6,041 nucleotides of DNA from Bacteroidota bacterium (GTDB taxonomy: Bacteria; Bacteroidota; Bacteroidia; J057): assembly GCA_003696875.1 (NCBI GenBank), contig RFHL01000855.1:1-6041 (forward strand), written 5' to 3'. The notes under the pieces are model-generated. The model was not told where the DNA came from and ran no database searches. It saw only the letters and a list, made by a program, of their open reading frames with translations. Shown here one piece after another: positions 1-6,006 of the stretch. Numbering within the stretch: position 1 is the first letter of the stretch; each line of letters opens with the position of its first letter. Both the position numbers and the translations under genes were made by a program.

Positions 1-2060
1 TCACTGGGGCGGGGCGGGGCGGGGGCCGGCGCGTCAGTCGGCGCGGCTTCTTCGGCCACGAGGACCTCCATCGTAGCCGGTTCAGCGGCCCATACGTCCT
101 GTACATCCATCACCCCATCGCTATCCCCTCCGCTTTCCTCCCGCTCCACCTGGGTCGTATCGGCCTGGAAGGGGGTTTCCGGCACCTCAAAACGGGTGCT
201 CCACCATGCTTGCCGAACGTAGTAGTCCTCTGCCACCTCGTCGAGGTGGGTTCGGAACTTGACCTCCCGCTCGGCCTTGCGCTGGGCCATGAGCTCATCG
301 TACTTGGCCTTGAGCTCCGCCGGGGGCTCAATGGCATTCTCTACGTAGTCCTCCACCCGATCCAGGACGATCAGGGAGGTACGTGGGGTCACGATGCCAT
401 ACTGCCGGCCGAGGGCCAGAATAGCCTGGTGGTTCTGAGCCGGAGCCAGCATCAGATCGTCCAGCTTTTTGCGGGCCCAGAGATGCGGGAGCAAGCCCCC
501 ACCGCCCTGGGCGGTGGTAGGATTAAGGAGGACGGTTTCGGTACGAATGATGGTCGAGCCGTAGCCAAAATGGAGGAAGAGTTCAGCGGGAGCGTCTTGC
601 ATCTGCCCGGCCAGGGTCAGGTATTCGCCCACCGGCTGCGGATGCTGTGGCCAGGCTTCGTATACCTGGGTACTGTCGAAGCTGGCTCCCAGAAAGCGGT
701 ACGGCTGGAACCGCAGCGCCTCCAGGGCCTCAGGAACTGAGAGCTGGGTAAGCGGCAGGTAGCGCCCCCCTCCCGCCTGGGCAAGCCGCCGCAGGCGGCT
801 GTGATCGGTCCCTTGGGCCGAGCTGACGATCGTCAGCGGAGCCCGGGCCGGGGCCAGAGCTTCCTCCTCGGCCAGGCTCAGCCCATCGGTGAAGAGCAGC
901 ATCTCGTCGCCGGGGTACTGGCCCAGGGAGAGTGTCCCAAGACGGGTGCCCCCGTCGGGGGTGAGGGCCTCGAGGACCGACCGCAGGCGGTCCCAGTCCC
1001 CGCCCCGAATCTGGAAGCGCCCGCGCCGGCGGGCTTCGTGGTGAAACTCAACCAGCTCGACCTCCACCTCGCCCAAAGCGCGGAAGTAGACATCTAACAG
1101 CCGCAGTTCAGCGGCGAGATCCCGCCCCTCCATAGACCGGGAGTTGTCCCAAAGGAGACTGATGAGGCCAGGTGCTTCTGCTTCCTTGAGAAAGCGCTCG
1201 GGCCGGTGCTGAAGATAGAAATAGGTGGCCTCTTCATGAGGTTCAATGAAGACCTGATCACCCCGTGCTGCACCCGGGATGCGAAAGCCCAGCTGCTTGT
1301 CAGCCACTACCCGCTTCAGATGTTGCTCGGCCACATAGGCCTCCTGCCAAGGGGCAAAGGTGAGGATCTCCAGTTGATGCTGGTAGGGCTCCGGAGCCAG
1401 GTCGTCCCGGTAGACCGTCACCCGCAGGTCCAGTTGGTCCAGAGTATCAGGAATGGCAAGGGGCAACAGATAAAGCAGGTCATCGTCCAGGGGCCGCAGC
1501 TCCTGTTCGAAGGCGATAACGAAGCGCTTGTATCCCCGGGCGGGGATGGGGAAGATGCGGGCCCGGAAATGGTTGCCGCGTACCCACTCCAGCAGGCCGG
1601 GGTCTATGCCCCGGCGGACGATGCTTTCGTAAACCTGACGGCCCTGGTTTTTCTCGACCACCACGGCCTCGCGCAGGCTGCCATTCACCTCCAGCGCAAA
1701 ACGAGAGGGCGTCTGTCCCTCTTGTAGCGGCAACACAAAGGTCCCGGAGAGTACCTGATCATAGGGATTGTAGATCTCCGCTTCCAGCGTGGTCCTGGCG
1801 AGGTTACCATGCACCTGTACCGAGATGTCGAGCCGGTGAAAGGGCAGGGGCCGGGAAGCCGTGTCGCCGGGGGCAGGAGCAAGAAGGGCAGGCCGGAATC
1901 CATCTGGAGGAGATACCACCAAGGGCCCCTGCGGGGCCTTGGGCAACTGCTCCGGGGCCTTACAACTACCCAAAAAGACCAGGATGACACCAAATAACGC
2001 GACCAGATATCCCTGGTGCGCGTAATATTTGGCCAGAAGGGCTCTAAAAAAATGGCTCAT
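1..2060 (-). CDS. VIT and VWA domain lipoprotein, C-terminus cut by window edge
   Basis: The frame is open from ATG at 2060-2058 to base 1 (686 codons). A TAA lies four codons upstream, so the start cannot move outward. Residues 1-33 form a lipoprotein signal: basic residues, a hydrophobic stretch and the lipobox LGSC, with Cys33 as the lipidated residue, so the product should be anchored in the cell envelope. A VIT domain follows at about 72-190, including VYESIVRRGIDPGLLEW near 143. A von Willebrand A domain begins near 300 with a full MIDAS: DNSRS (Asp305, Ser307, Ser309), Thr372 in GGTRLG and Asp392 in FTDG. Around 550-573 is GIVTPRTSLIVLDRVEDYV, typical of bacterial VIT/VWA proteins, then a charged helix, a Trp-Trp motif (619-620) and a Pro/Ala-rich linker. 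Related Bacteroidota proteins can carry further domains after this linker; that part lies outside the window. Metal-dependent adhesion or protein binding at the surface is inferred. No Shine-Dalgarno sequence is seen. Confidence 0.9.
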   Translation of the reverse strand, partial: MSHFFRALLAKYYAHQGYLVALFGVILVFLGSCKAPEQLPKAPQGPLVVSPPDGFRPALLAPAPGDTASRPLPFHRLDISVQVHGNLARTTLEAEIYNPYDQVLSGTFVLPLQEGQTPSRFALEVNGSLREAVVVEKNQGRQVYESIVRRGIDPGLLEWVRGNHFRARIFPIPARGYKRFVIAFEQELRPLDDDLLYLLPLAIPDTLDQLDLRVTVYRDDLAPEPYQHQLEILTFAPWQEAYVAEQHLKRVVADKQLGFRIPGAARGDQVFIEPHEEATYFYLQHRPERFLKEAEAPGLISLLWDNSRSMEGRDLAAELRLLDVYFRALGEVEVELVEFHHEARRRGRFQIRGGDWDRLRSVLEALTPDGGTRLGTLSLGQYPGDEMLLFTDGLSLAEEEALAPARAPLTIVSSAQGTDHSRLRRLAQAGGGRYLPLTQLSVPEALEALRFQPYRFLGASFDSTQVYEAWPQHPQPVGEYLTLAGQMQDAPAELFLHFGYGSTIIRTETVLLNPTTAQGGGGLLPHLWARKKLDDLMLAPAQNHQAILALGRQYGIVTPRTSLIVLDRVEDYVENAIEPPAELKAKYDELMAQRKAEREVKFRTHLDEVAEDYYVRQAWWSTRFEVPETPFQADTTQVEREESGGDSDGVMDVQDVWAAEPATMEVLVAEEAAPTDAPAPAPPRPS
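6..25 (+). other. Potential G-quadruplex in the coding region
   Basis: Four G-runs of 4, 4, 4 and 5 bases are separated by single C bases on the plus strand. Single-base loops are the most stable quadruplex geometry. The tract is on the template strand of the VIT/VWA gene, where its complement encodes the Pro/Ala-rich linker. The composition may come simply from Pro and Ala codons in a GC-rich genome, so a role is unproven. Confidence 0.5.
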
Positions 2061-2140
2061 TCGTCCAAATTAGGGGGTTTCGGAGAGGAGAGGCAAGGGA
2101 TAGAAAGGGATTGGGGTGTAATTTAATTCATAAAATCGTA

Positions 2141-2171
2141 ATTGCCATTTATTAAAATATGCGTTTCTTTG
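2141..2171 (+). promoter_or_regulatory. Candidate Bacteroidota-type promoter for a small RNA
   Basis: ATTG at 2141-2144 resembles the -33 TTTG element. After a 19-base spacer, TTTCTTTG at 2164-2171 matches the -7 element TAnnTTTG except for one base. Spacing and the AT-rich setting fit; transcription would begin near 2177-2180 and run rightward. Both boxes are short and imperfect, so chance is possible. The strong rightward terminator downstream is the main reason to take it seriously. Confidence 0.3.
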
Positions 2172-2177
2172 TATCAC

Positions 2178-2437
2178 ACGAAAGGAATGGGGGGACGGAC
2201 CCAAACCGGAAGTGTCGAAAGCTCTTGCTAATCACATGTAATTCAGGATTATTTTTTAAACGCTGTACTTTCTCTTTTCCTTCAAGGACGACTGGAAAAA
2301 ACCTACGCCCGGTCCTTCCTTGGCCCTTACGCTTGTTTGTACCGTCCCAAGCCGGTTGCCTGGCCGTCATCAGGTCGTTTCGTCCAACACACTTGCGGGC
2401 AGATATAGACCACTGGTCTGTGTCTGCTCTTTTTTTA
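2178..2437 (+). ncRNA. Candidate small RNA of unknown family
   Basis: A rightward transcript is suggested by a promoter-like pair at 2141-2171 and a strand-specific intrinsic terminator at 2397-2437, with no credible gene between. The expected RNA is about 260 nt. Visible internal pairing includes GGGACGG (2192-2198) with CCGTCCC (2342-2348), and AAGGAC (2284-2289) with GTCCTT (2312-2317). The only short frame with a purine-rich leader starts at 2187 and has 14 codons; its AAGGA is too close to the ATG to be a normal ribosome site. It does not match the 6S, RNase P, tmRNA or SRP signatures I know. A long 5' leader or antisense extension of something else is possible. The exact 5' end is a guess. 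Confidence 0.3.
2397..2437 (+). terminator. Intrinsic terminator, rightward
   Basis: Bases 2397-2411 pair with 2415-2429 to give a 15-bp stem with a 3-base loop (ACT), followed by seven T at 2430-2436. Three of the pairs are G-U wobbles (2398-2428, 2404-2422, 2406-2420). These hold in RNA from the plus strand but become A-C mismatches in RNA from the minus strand, so both the T-tract and the pairing point to rightward transcription. It ends no known gene in the window. Confidence 0.75.
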
Positions 2438-2443
2438 TGACAA

Positions 2444-2472
2444 GGCCCTGCCGGCGGAGGGCCGGCAGGGCC
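2444..2472 (-). terminator. GC-rich hairpin after the EF-G2 gene
   Basis: A perfect 12-bp inverted repeat, GGCCCTGCCGGC and its complement, encloses a 5-base loop (2456-2460). It lies 24 bases past the EF-G2 stop codon, where a terminator is expected. In the leftward direction it is followed by TTGTCAT and a run of A rather than a U-tract, so it is not a textbook intrinsic terminator. It may act as a tract-less terminator, an mRNA 3' stabiliser, or together with the adjacent rightward terminator. Short CTCTTTT/AAAAGAG sequences outside the stem extend the symmetry. Confidence 0.55.
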
Positions 2473-2495
2473 AAAAGAGACAGGATACGGGGTGA

Positions 2496-4616
2496 CTAAG
2501 CCGGCTCCGCCTGCAGGGCTTGTACGAGACGCTCCTGCACATCGTGGGGCACCTGCACATACTCGATAAAGCGACGGCTGTAGATGGCCCGTCCTTGGGT
2601 GAGCGCCCGCAAGGTACTGGAATAGCGGTTGAGCTCTGCCAGCGGCACCCGGGCCGAGATTTTCTGATAGGTACCCTCGGCATTGAAGCCCTCGACAATG
2701 GCACGTCGGTTCTGCAGATCGGTCATCACATCGCCCATATACTCTTCGGGCATCAGGACCTCGACCTGAAAAACGGGCTCCAGAAGCTTGGGCTGAGCAT
2801 TGAGGAAGGCCTCCTTAAAGGCGCTGGCACCGGCGATCTTGAACGAGATCTCATTGGAGTCGACGGGGTGCATCTTGCCATCATAGACATAGACGGCAAT
2901 GTCGCGGGAGTAGGAACCGGTAAGGGGCCCTTCTTCCATAACCTCCATGATGCCCTTGAGGATAGCCGGCATAAAGCGCGCATCGATCACACCTCCCACG
3001 ATACAGTTGTGGAAGGCGAGGATGCCTCCCCATTCCAGCTCGACGAGCTGGGTCTCCCGCACCTTCAGTTCGCTAGGATGCTCCATGCCCTCGGAATAGG
3101 GCGCAATCTTGAGGTATACCTCGGCAAACTGCCCCGCACCCCCACTTTGCTTCTTGTGACGATAGCCGGCCTGGGCGGGCTTTTGGATGGTTTCCCGGTA
3201 CGAGATACGCGGGTCAGAGAAGGTTACTTCGACCCCGTAGAGGTGCTCTAGCTGCCACTTGACAGTGGCAAAGTGGATCTCCCCCTGGCCATGAATGATG
3301 TTCTGCTTGAGTTCCTTAGCATACTCAAACTTAAGGGTGGGGTCGCTTGAGGCAATCTTATTGATGGCTGCAGCCATCTTTTCCTCATCGTTTTGCTTGA
3401 CCGCCGAGATCGCGGTCCGGATTTTCGCTTCCGGAAAGACAATGGGATCAAGTGCGACGCCATCGTCTACCGACCGCAGGGTATTGTTGACATGAGTGTC
3501 CTTGAACTTGACCGTGGCCCCAATATCGCCTGCGGCAAGGCGATCCACCGGGTGACGGTTTTTCCCATCGACCGCATAGAGCTGGTTAAGCTTACCGCGG
3601 GCACCGGTATTGATGTTGATAAATTCCATGCCGGTCTGAACCTCGCCGGAGCAAACCTTGAAGAAGCTCATGGAGCCGGTATGCTTCTCATTCGCAGCCT
3701 TGAAGACAAAAAGGGTGGTCTCCTTATCGGTAGGCTTGATTTCTTTGCCTTCGGTAGAGGTTTCGGGGCCCATGTCCCCCGCAGAGGGAGCAACATTCCC
3801 GATAAAGCCCATCAGACGTCCGCTGCCCATGTTGCGCTTGGCAGTAAGGCAGAAGAGGGGGAAGAGGTCCCGGTTGAGCATCCCGATGCGAATCCCCTTA
3901 CGCATTTCGTCTTCGTCCAACTCGCCCTTTTCGAAATAAAGCTCCATGAGCTCCTCATCGTGCTCGGCAGCAGCTTCGACCAGGGCATTGTGGAGTTCAG
4001 CGGCTTTTTCTTTCTCATCGGCAGGGATCGGCAGTTTCTCAGGTTTTCCACCCTCGGCGGGAAACTTGTACATCACCATCTTGAGGACATCGATGATGGA
4101 GTCAAATCCCTCCCCAGCATTGTAGGGGTACTGCACGACGATGACGCCGTCCCCAAATTGCTGCTTGGCCATGTCGGCCGTACGGTCAAAATCTGCCTTG
4201 CTATGATCGACCTGATTGACGACAAAAATGGAAGGCTTGTTGTATTTCTGGAGATAACGCCAGGCGATCTCGGTGCCAACTTCGACGCCGTTCTGGGCAT
4301 TAAGTGTGAGCAGGGCCGTATCAGATACCCGCAGGGCCGAAATCACCTCGCCCACAAAATCGTCGAGCCCAGGGGTATCAATGATGTTGATCTTCGTTCC
4401 CCGCCACTCCGTATGCAGGACCGAAGAGGTCACGGAGTTTTTGCGCTCGATTTCGAGTTCGTGGTAATCCGATACGGTGTTGCCGTCCTCGACGGTTCCC
4501 ATGCGGTTAATGACACCGCCCTCATACATCATACATTCGGCGAGGGTCGTCTTTCCAGACTTGGATCCCCCCACCAACACAATGTTTTTAATGTGGCTGG
4601 TTTCGTAGTATTTCAT
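2496..4616 (-). CDS. fusA2: EF-G2-like translation factor with degenerate GTPase site
   Basis: A 706-residue elongation factor G paralog, which promotes ribosomal translocation. The five-domain layout is complete. P-loop: GGSKSGKTT at 16-24. Switch I: RKNSV at 58-62 where EF-G has RGITI. G3: DTPGLDDFVGEV at 80-91, with Leu84 in place of the catalytic His of DTPGH. G4: NQVD at 134-137 instead of NKxD. Domain IV is well kept: YRHKKQSGGAGQF from 485, GGVIDARFMPAI, and KMHPVDSNE with His583 at the tip, aligning with His583 of E. coli EF-G. As family knowledge, this is the Bacteroidota EF-G2 group (also related to Thermus EF-G-2, which has DAPGY); the Bacteroides thetaiotaomicron member works without GTP hydrolysis during carbon limitation. 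Loss of GTPase here is inferred. The ATG at 4616-4614 has an in-frame TAA two codons upstream and no Shine-Dalgarno; the stop is TAG. The usual housekeeping EF-G should be encoded elsewhere. Confidence 0.93.
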   Translation of the reverse strand: MKYYETSHIKNIVLVGGSKSGKTTLAECMMYEGGVINRMGTVEDGNTVSDYHELEIERKNSVTSSVLHTEWRGTKINIIDTPGLDDFVGEVISALRVSDTALLTLNAQNGVEVGTEIAWRYLQKYNKPSIFVVNQVDHSKADFDRTADMAKQQFGDGVIVVQYPYNAGEGFDSIIDVLKMVMYKFPAEGGKPEKLPIPADEKEKAAELHNALVEAAAEHDEELMELYFEKGELDEDEMRKGIRIGMLNRDLFPLFCLTAKRNMGSGRLMGFIGNVAPSAGDMGPETSTEGKEIKPTDKETTLFVFKAANEKHTGSMSFFKVCSGEVQTGMEFININTGARGKLNQLYAVDGKNRHPVDRLAAGDIGATVKFKDTHVNNTLRSVDDGVALDPIVFPEAKIRTAISAVKQNDEEKMAAAINKIASSDPTLKFEYAKELKQNIIHGQGEIHFATVKWQLEHLYGVEVTFSDPRISYRETIQKPAQAGYRHKKQSGGAGQFAEVYLKIAPYSEGMEHPSELKVRETQLVELEWGGILAFHNCIVGGVIDARFMPAILKGIMEVMEEGPLTGSYSRDIAVYVYDGKMHPVDSNEISFKIAGASAFKEAFLNAQPKLLEPVFQVEVLMPEEYMGDVMTDLQNRRAIVEGFNAEGTYQKISARVPLAELNRYSSTLRALTQGRAIYSRRFIEYVQVPHDVQERLVQALQAEPA

Positions 4617-4641
4617 AAGTTACCCAGTAATAATAGTTTTG
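4611..4641 (+). promoter_or_regulatory. Candidate promoter for the YhhN-PPC genes
   Basis: TAGTTTTG at 4634-4641 is an exact match to the Bacteroidota -7 consensus TAnnTTTG. TTTC at 4611-4614 could be a one-mismatch -33 element with a 19-base spacer. Transcription would start near 4648, leaving a leader of about 195 bases before the YhhN start. The -33 box overlaps the first codons of the EF-G2 gene, which weakens the case. Confidence 0.35.
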
Positions 4642-4687
4642 TGAGAAATGGCTGCCGAGATCAATCGGTTAGATAATATAGATAAAA

Positions 4688-4728
4688 ACTCATACACCTG
4701 CACGAAAAAGCCGGAACATCGTATGAGT
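4688..4728. repeat. Inverted repeat in the divergent control region
   Basis: ACTCATAC (4688-4695) and GTATGAGT (4721-4728) form a perfect 8-bp inverted repeat around a 25-base spacer. It would lie in the 5' leader of an EF-G2 transcript starting near 4766, and also in a YhhN leader starting near 4648. It could fold as an RNA stem or be a two-part protein site. A smaller pair, CCGA (4655-4658) and TCGG (4665-4668), lies between it and the EF-G2 start. Confidence 0.45.
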
Positions 4729-4736
4729 GAAGCCTG

Positions 4737-4766
4737 CTCCGACCGGGCCGGCGGCCCCAGCCGGAG
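4737..4766. repeat. GC-rich stem-loop in the divergent region
   Basis: CTCCG (4737-4741) pairs with CGGAG (4762-4766), and inside it GGGCC (4745-4749) pairs with GGCCC (4753-4757), with an internal loop of three against four bases. The GC-rich block stands out from the AT-rich flanks. No T-tract follows on the plus strand, so it is not an obvious terminator; a leader structure is possible. Confidence 0.4.
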
Positions 4767-4771
4767 GAAAC

Positions 4772-4803
4772 GAAAACTAGCCCGTAGCCTAGCCGCCTTC
4801 AAT
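4772..4803 (-). promoter_or_regulatory. Candidate promoter for the EF-G2 gene
   Basis: Read on the minus strand, ATTG (4803-4800) is followed after 20 bases by TAGTTTTC (4779-4772), one mismatch from the Bacteroidota -7 element TAnnTTTG. Transcription would begin near 4766 and give a leader of about 150 bases. The spacing suits the phylum's consensus, but a one-mismatch match in about 220 bases is weak evidence by itself. Confidence 0.35.
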
Positions 4804-4821
4804 CAGGAAATATGTGTTCAG

Positions 4822-4839
4822 AAATGATTTTTATCATTT
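4822..4839. promoter_or_regulatory. CRP/FNR-type palindrome between EF-G2 and YhhN
   Basis: AAATGAT-TTTT-ATCATTT is a perfect 7-bp palindrome with a 4-base spacer. It resembles the FNR-type site TTGAT-N4-ATCAA with one change per half. It ends three bases before the YhhN start codon, where a bound protein or RNA hairpin would block expression. Its centre lies about 64 bases upstream of the start point predicted for EF-G2, a distance typical for activation by CRP-family proteins. Which protein binds is unknown. Confidence 0.45.
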
Positions 4840-4842
4840 GTC

Positions 4843-5577
4843 ATGACTGAAACCCATTCTTCGCCCATGCATCTGAACCAGGTCTTTCCCTGGTTTTACC
4901 TTTTGCTTGCCGGCATCGAGCTATCTGGGCGGCTATGGTGGATGGAGGGGACCCGACTGGAGCTTTTGTCCAAGCCCCTCCCCTTGCTGGCCTTGCTGAT
5001 CTATTACCTGAGCCAATGCCCGCCTTGGGTAAAGGCTTTCCGGGCCTGGCTGATGCCCCTGGCACTGCTGGGATCCTGGTTGGGCGATATCCTGCTCATG
5101 TTTCCGGGCGAAGCCTTTTTTCTGGGCGGCCTGGGGGCCTTCCTGCTGGCGCATGTTGCCTACATCCTGGTTCTGGGCGAAGGCCGGCCTATCCGGAGGC
5201 TGGTCCAGACCCGTTCACCAGCCTGGGTGGTCCTGGGCTTTGCCCCTGCCAGCCTGCTGCTGGGGTATCTGTGGCCCTACCTCCCTCCGGCCATGCAGCT
5301 TCCGGTCGGAAGCTATGCCATCGTCATTTCGATGATGCTCCTGTCGGCTCTGAGCCGGCAGGGGCGGGTCTCCGCCCTCAGCTTCCGGATGGTGACCGCC
5401 GGGGCGCTGCTTTTCGTGCTCTCCGATTCCCTGCTCGGCCTCAATACCTTTGCCCAGGAGGCCTTCACCATCCCCAAGGCCTCCTTCTGGGTCATGCTGA
5501 CCTACCTGAGTGCCCAATACCTGATCGTGCAGGGCGTACTGGCCCAGGCCAAACTCGCCCCGGCGGGGCCGGGATAA
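4843..5577 (+). CDS. YhhN/TMEM86-family integral membrane protein
   Basis: A 244-residue, very hydrophobic protein with about eight membrane segments. It carries the family pattern: KPLP at 44-47, GD at 81-82 after a hydrophobic run, GxxxFLLAHVAYI with His104, and GALLFVLSDSLLG with Asp195. The two acidic residues (Asp82, Asp195) inside membrane segments are the expected active-site positions. Characterised animal relatives (TMEM86A/B) are lysoplasmalogenases that cleave the vinyl-ether bond of lysoplasmalogens; bacterial members are mostly uncharacterised, so the substrate here is not known. An in-frame TGA at 4825-4827 blocks a longer start; Met9 (4867) is an alternative start. No Shine-Dalgarno is visible and the leader just before the ATG is a palindrome. 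The next gene begins 12 bases after the stop, suggesting an operon. Confidence 0.85.
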   Translation: MTETHSSPMHLNQVFPWFYLLLAGIELSGRLWWMEGTRLELLSKPLPLLALLIYYLSQCPPWVKAFRAWLMPLALLGSWLGDILLMFPGEAFFLGGLGAFLLAHVAYILVLGEGRPIRRLVQTRSPAWVVLGFAPASLLLGYLWPYLPPAMQLPVGSYAIVISMMLLSALSRQGRVSALSFRMVTAGALLFVLSDSLLGLNTFAQEAFTIPKASFWVMLTYLSAQYLIVQGVLAQAKLAPAGPG

Positions 5578-5589
5578 TCTTACTTTTTC

Positions 5590-6006
5590 ATGCGCCTCCT
5601 CTTTGCTCTCCTCCCCCTGGCCCTCATGGCCTGCCAAGTTCCTCCCATGCACACCTACGCCCTCCGCCTGTCTCCTGGCGCAGATCTCAGACAAGCCCTA
5701 GAAGCCTATGCCGAGGCCCAGAAGCTCCAGGCCGGGGTGGTCCTCACCTGCGTCGGCAGCCTCACCGAGGCGCATCTGCGCCTCGCCAACCAGCCCGAAG
5801 CGACCCGCTTCGAAGGACCCTTCGAGATCGTGTCCCTGGTGGGGACCCTGTCTCCCGACGGCGTCCACCTTCACCTCTCTATCGCCGATAGCAGCGGTCG
5901 CACCCTGGGCGGCCATCTGATGCCCGGCTGCCGTATCTACACTAACGTGAGTTTTGGAAAAGCGGAGAAAGACTATTCCCTAATCGACTGTTTATCAAAT
6001 GCTTGA
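5590..6006 (+). CDS. PPC/DUF296-domain protein with lipoprotein signal and altered C-terminus
   Basis: A 138-residue protein. Residues 20-117 are a clear PPC (plant and prokaryote conserved, DUF296) domain: MHTYALRLSPGADL, VVLTCVGSLTEAHLRLANQ, FEIVSLVGTLSPDGVHLHLS and GGHLMPGCRIYT. The domain usually forms trimers; it occurs in plant AT-hook proteins, and its bacterial role is largely unknown. Residues 1-15 resemble a lipoprotein signal ending in LMAC (Cys15). If translation instead starts at Met20 (5647), where many family members begin, the protein is cytoplasmic; neither start has a Shine-Dalgarno. The upstream stop of the YhhN gene is in the same frame four codons before the ATG, so the start cannot move further out. 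After Thr118 the usual last strands (a TAEIVIGE-like segment and an FxREYD-like segment) are absent and replaced by a 20-residue AT-richer tail. No other frame continues the family pattern, so a truncated or replaced 3' end is likely. Confidence 0.8.
   Translation: MRLLFALLPLALMACQVPPMHTYALRLSPGADLRQALEAYAEAQKLQAGVVLTCVGSLTEAHLRLANQPEATRFEGPFEIVSLVGTLSPDGVHLHLSIADSSGRTLGGHLMPGCRIYTNVSFGKAEKDYSLIDCLSNA

Larger units (their letters stand above)
2061..2443. other. Intergenic region without a credible protein gene
   Basis: This stretch separates the start of the VIT/VWA gene from the hairpin past the EF-G2 gene. Bases 2061-2100 are purine-rich on the plus strand, 2119-2180 are strongly AT-rich and probably hold the promoter region, and 2181-2396 are mixed. 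Open frames of 93 codons (plus, from 2159) and 72 codons (minus, ending near 2152) exist but look like no known family. The plus frame runs through the terminator hairpin at 2397-2437, which argues against it being coding. I found no clear promoter match for the VIT/VWA gene and no tRNA, tmRNA or SRP RNA signature. Confidence 0.6.

Noticed and set aside
210..1727. Plus-strand open frames of up to 176 codons opposite the VIT/VWA gene
   Set aside because: The minus-strand frame is continuous and shows VIT and VWA motifs across the same bases; these are antisense shadows.
2300..2330. Resemblance of the minus strand to the RNase P core (GGAAGGACCGGGC)
   Set aside because: The conserved GAGGAAAGUCCGGGC is not matched exactly, the second conserved core segment is missing, and the space is too short.
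2152..2370. A 72-codon minus-strand frame between EF-G2 and the VIT/VWA gene
   Set aside because: It has no ribosome site, no recognised family and an unremarkable basic composition; it also overlaps the candidate plus-strand RNA.
2159..2440. A 93-codon plus-strand frame in the intergenic region
   Set aside because: It starts upstream of the predicted transcript, runs through the terminator hairpin and T-tract, and shows no recognisable domain or ribosome site.
3393..4676. A 427-codon open frame on the plus strand opposite the EF-G2 gene
   Set aside because: It lies antisense to an unmistakable EF-G2 gene, resembles no family, and its length is explained by codon bias of the real gene.
4822..4839. 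The palindrome before YhhN as a Fur box
   Set aside because: Fur sites follow a 7-1-7 pattern over 15-19 bases; here the half-sites are separated by four T bases, which fits CRP/FNR-type spacing better.
4935..5891. A 318-codon plus-strand frame spanning the YhhN and PPC genes
   Set aside because: It is Pro/Gly/Arg-rich in a shifted frame over two genes with clear family matches, and it crosses the gene boundary.
5941..6006. A simple frameshift explaining the odd PPC tail
   Set aside because: The other two forward frames either stop at once or give no sequence like the expected family C-terminus.
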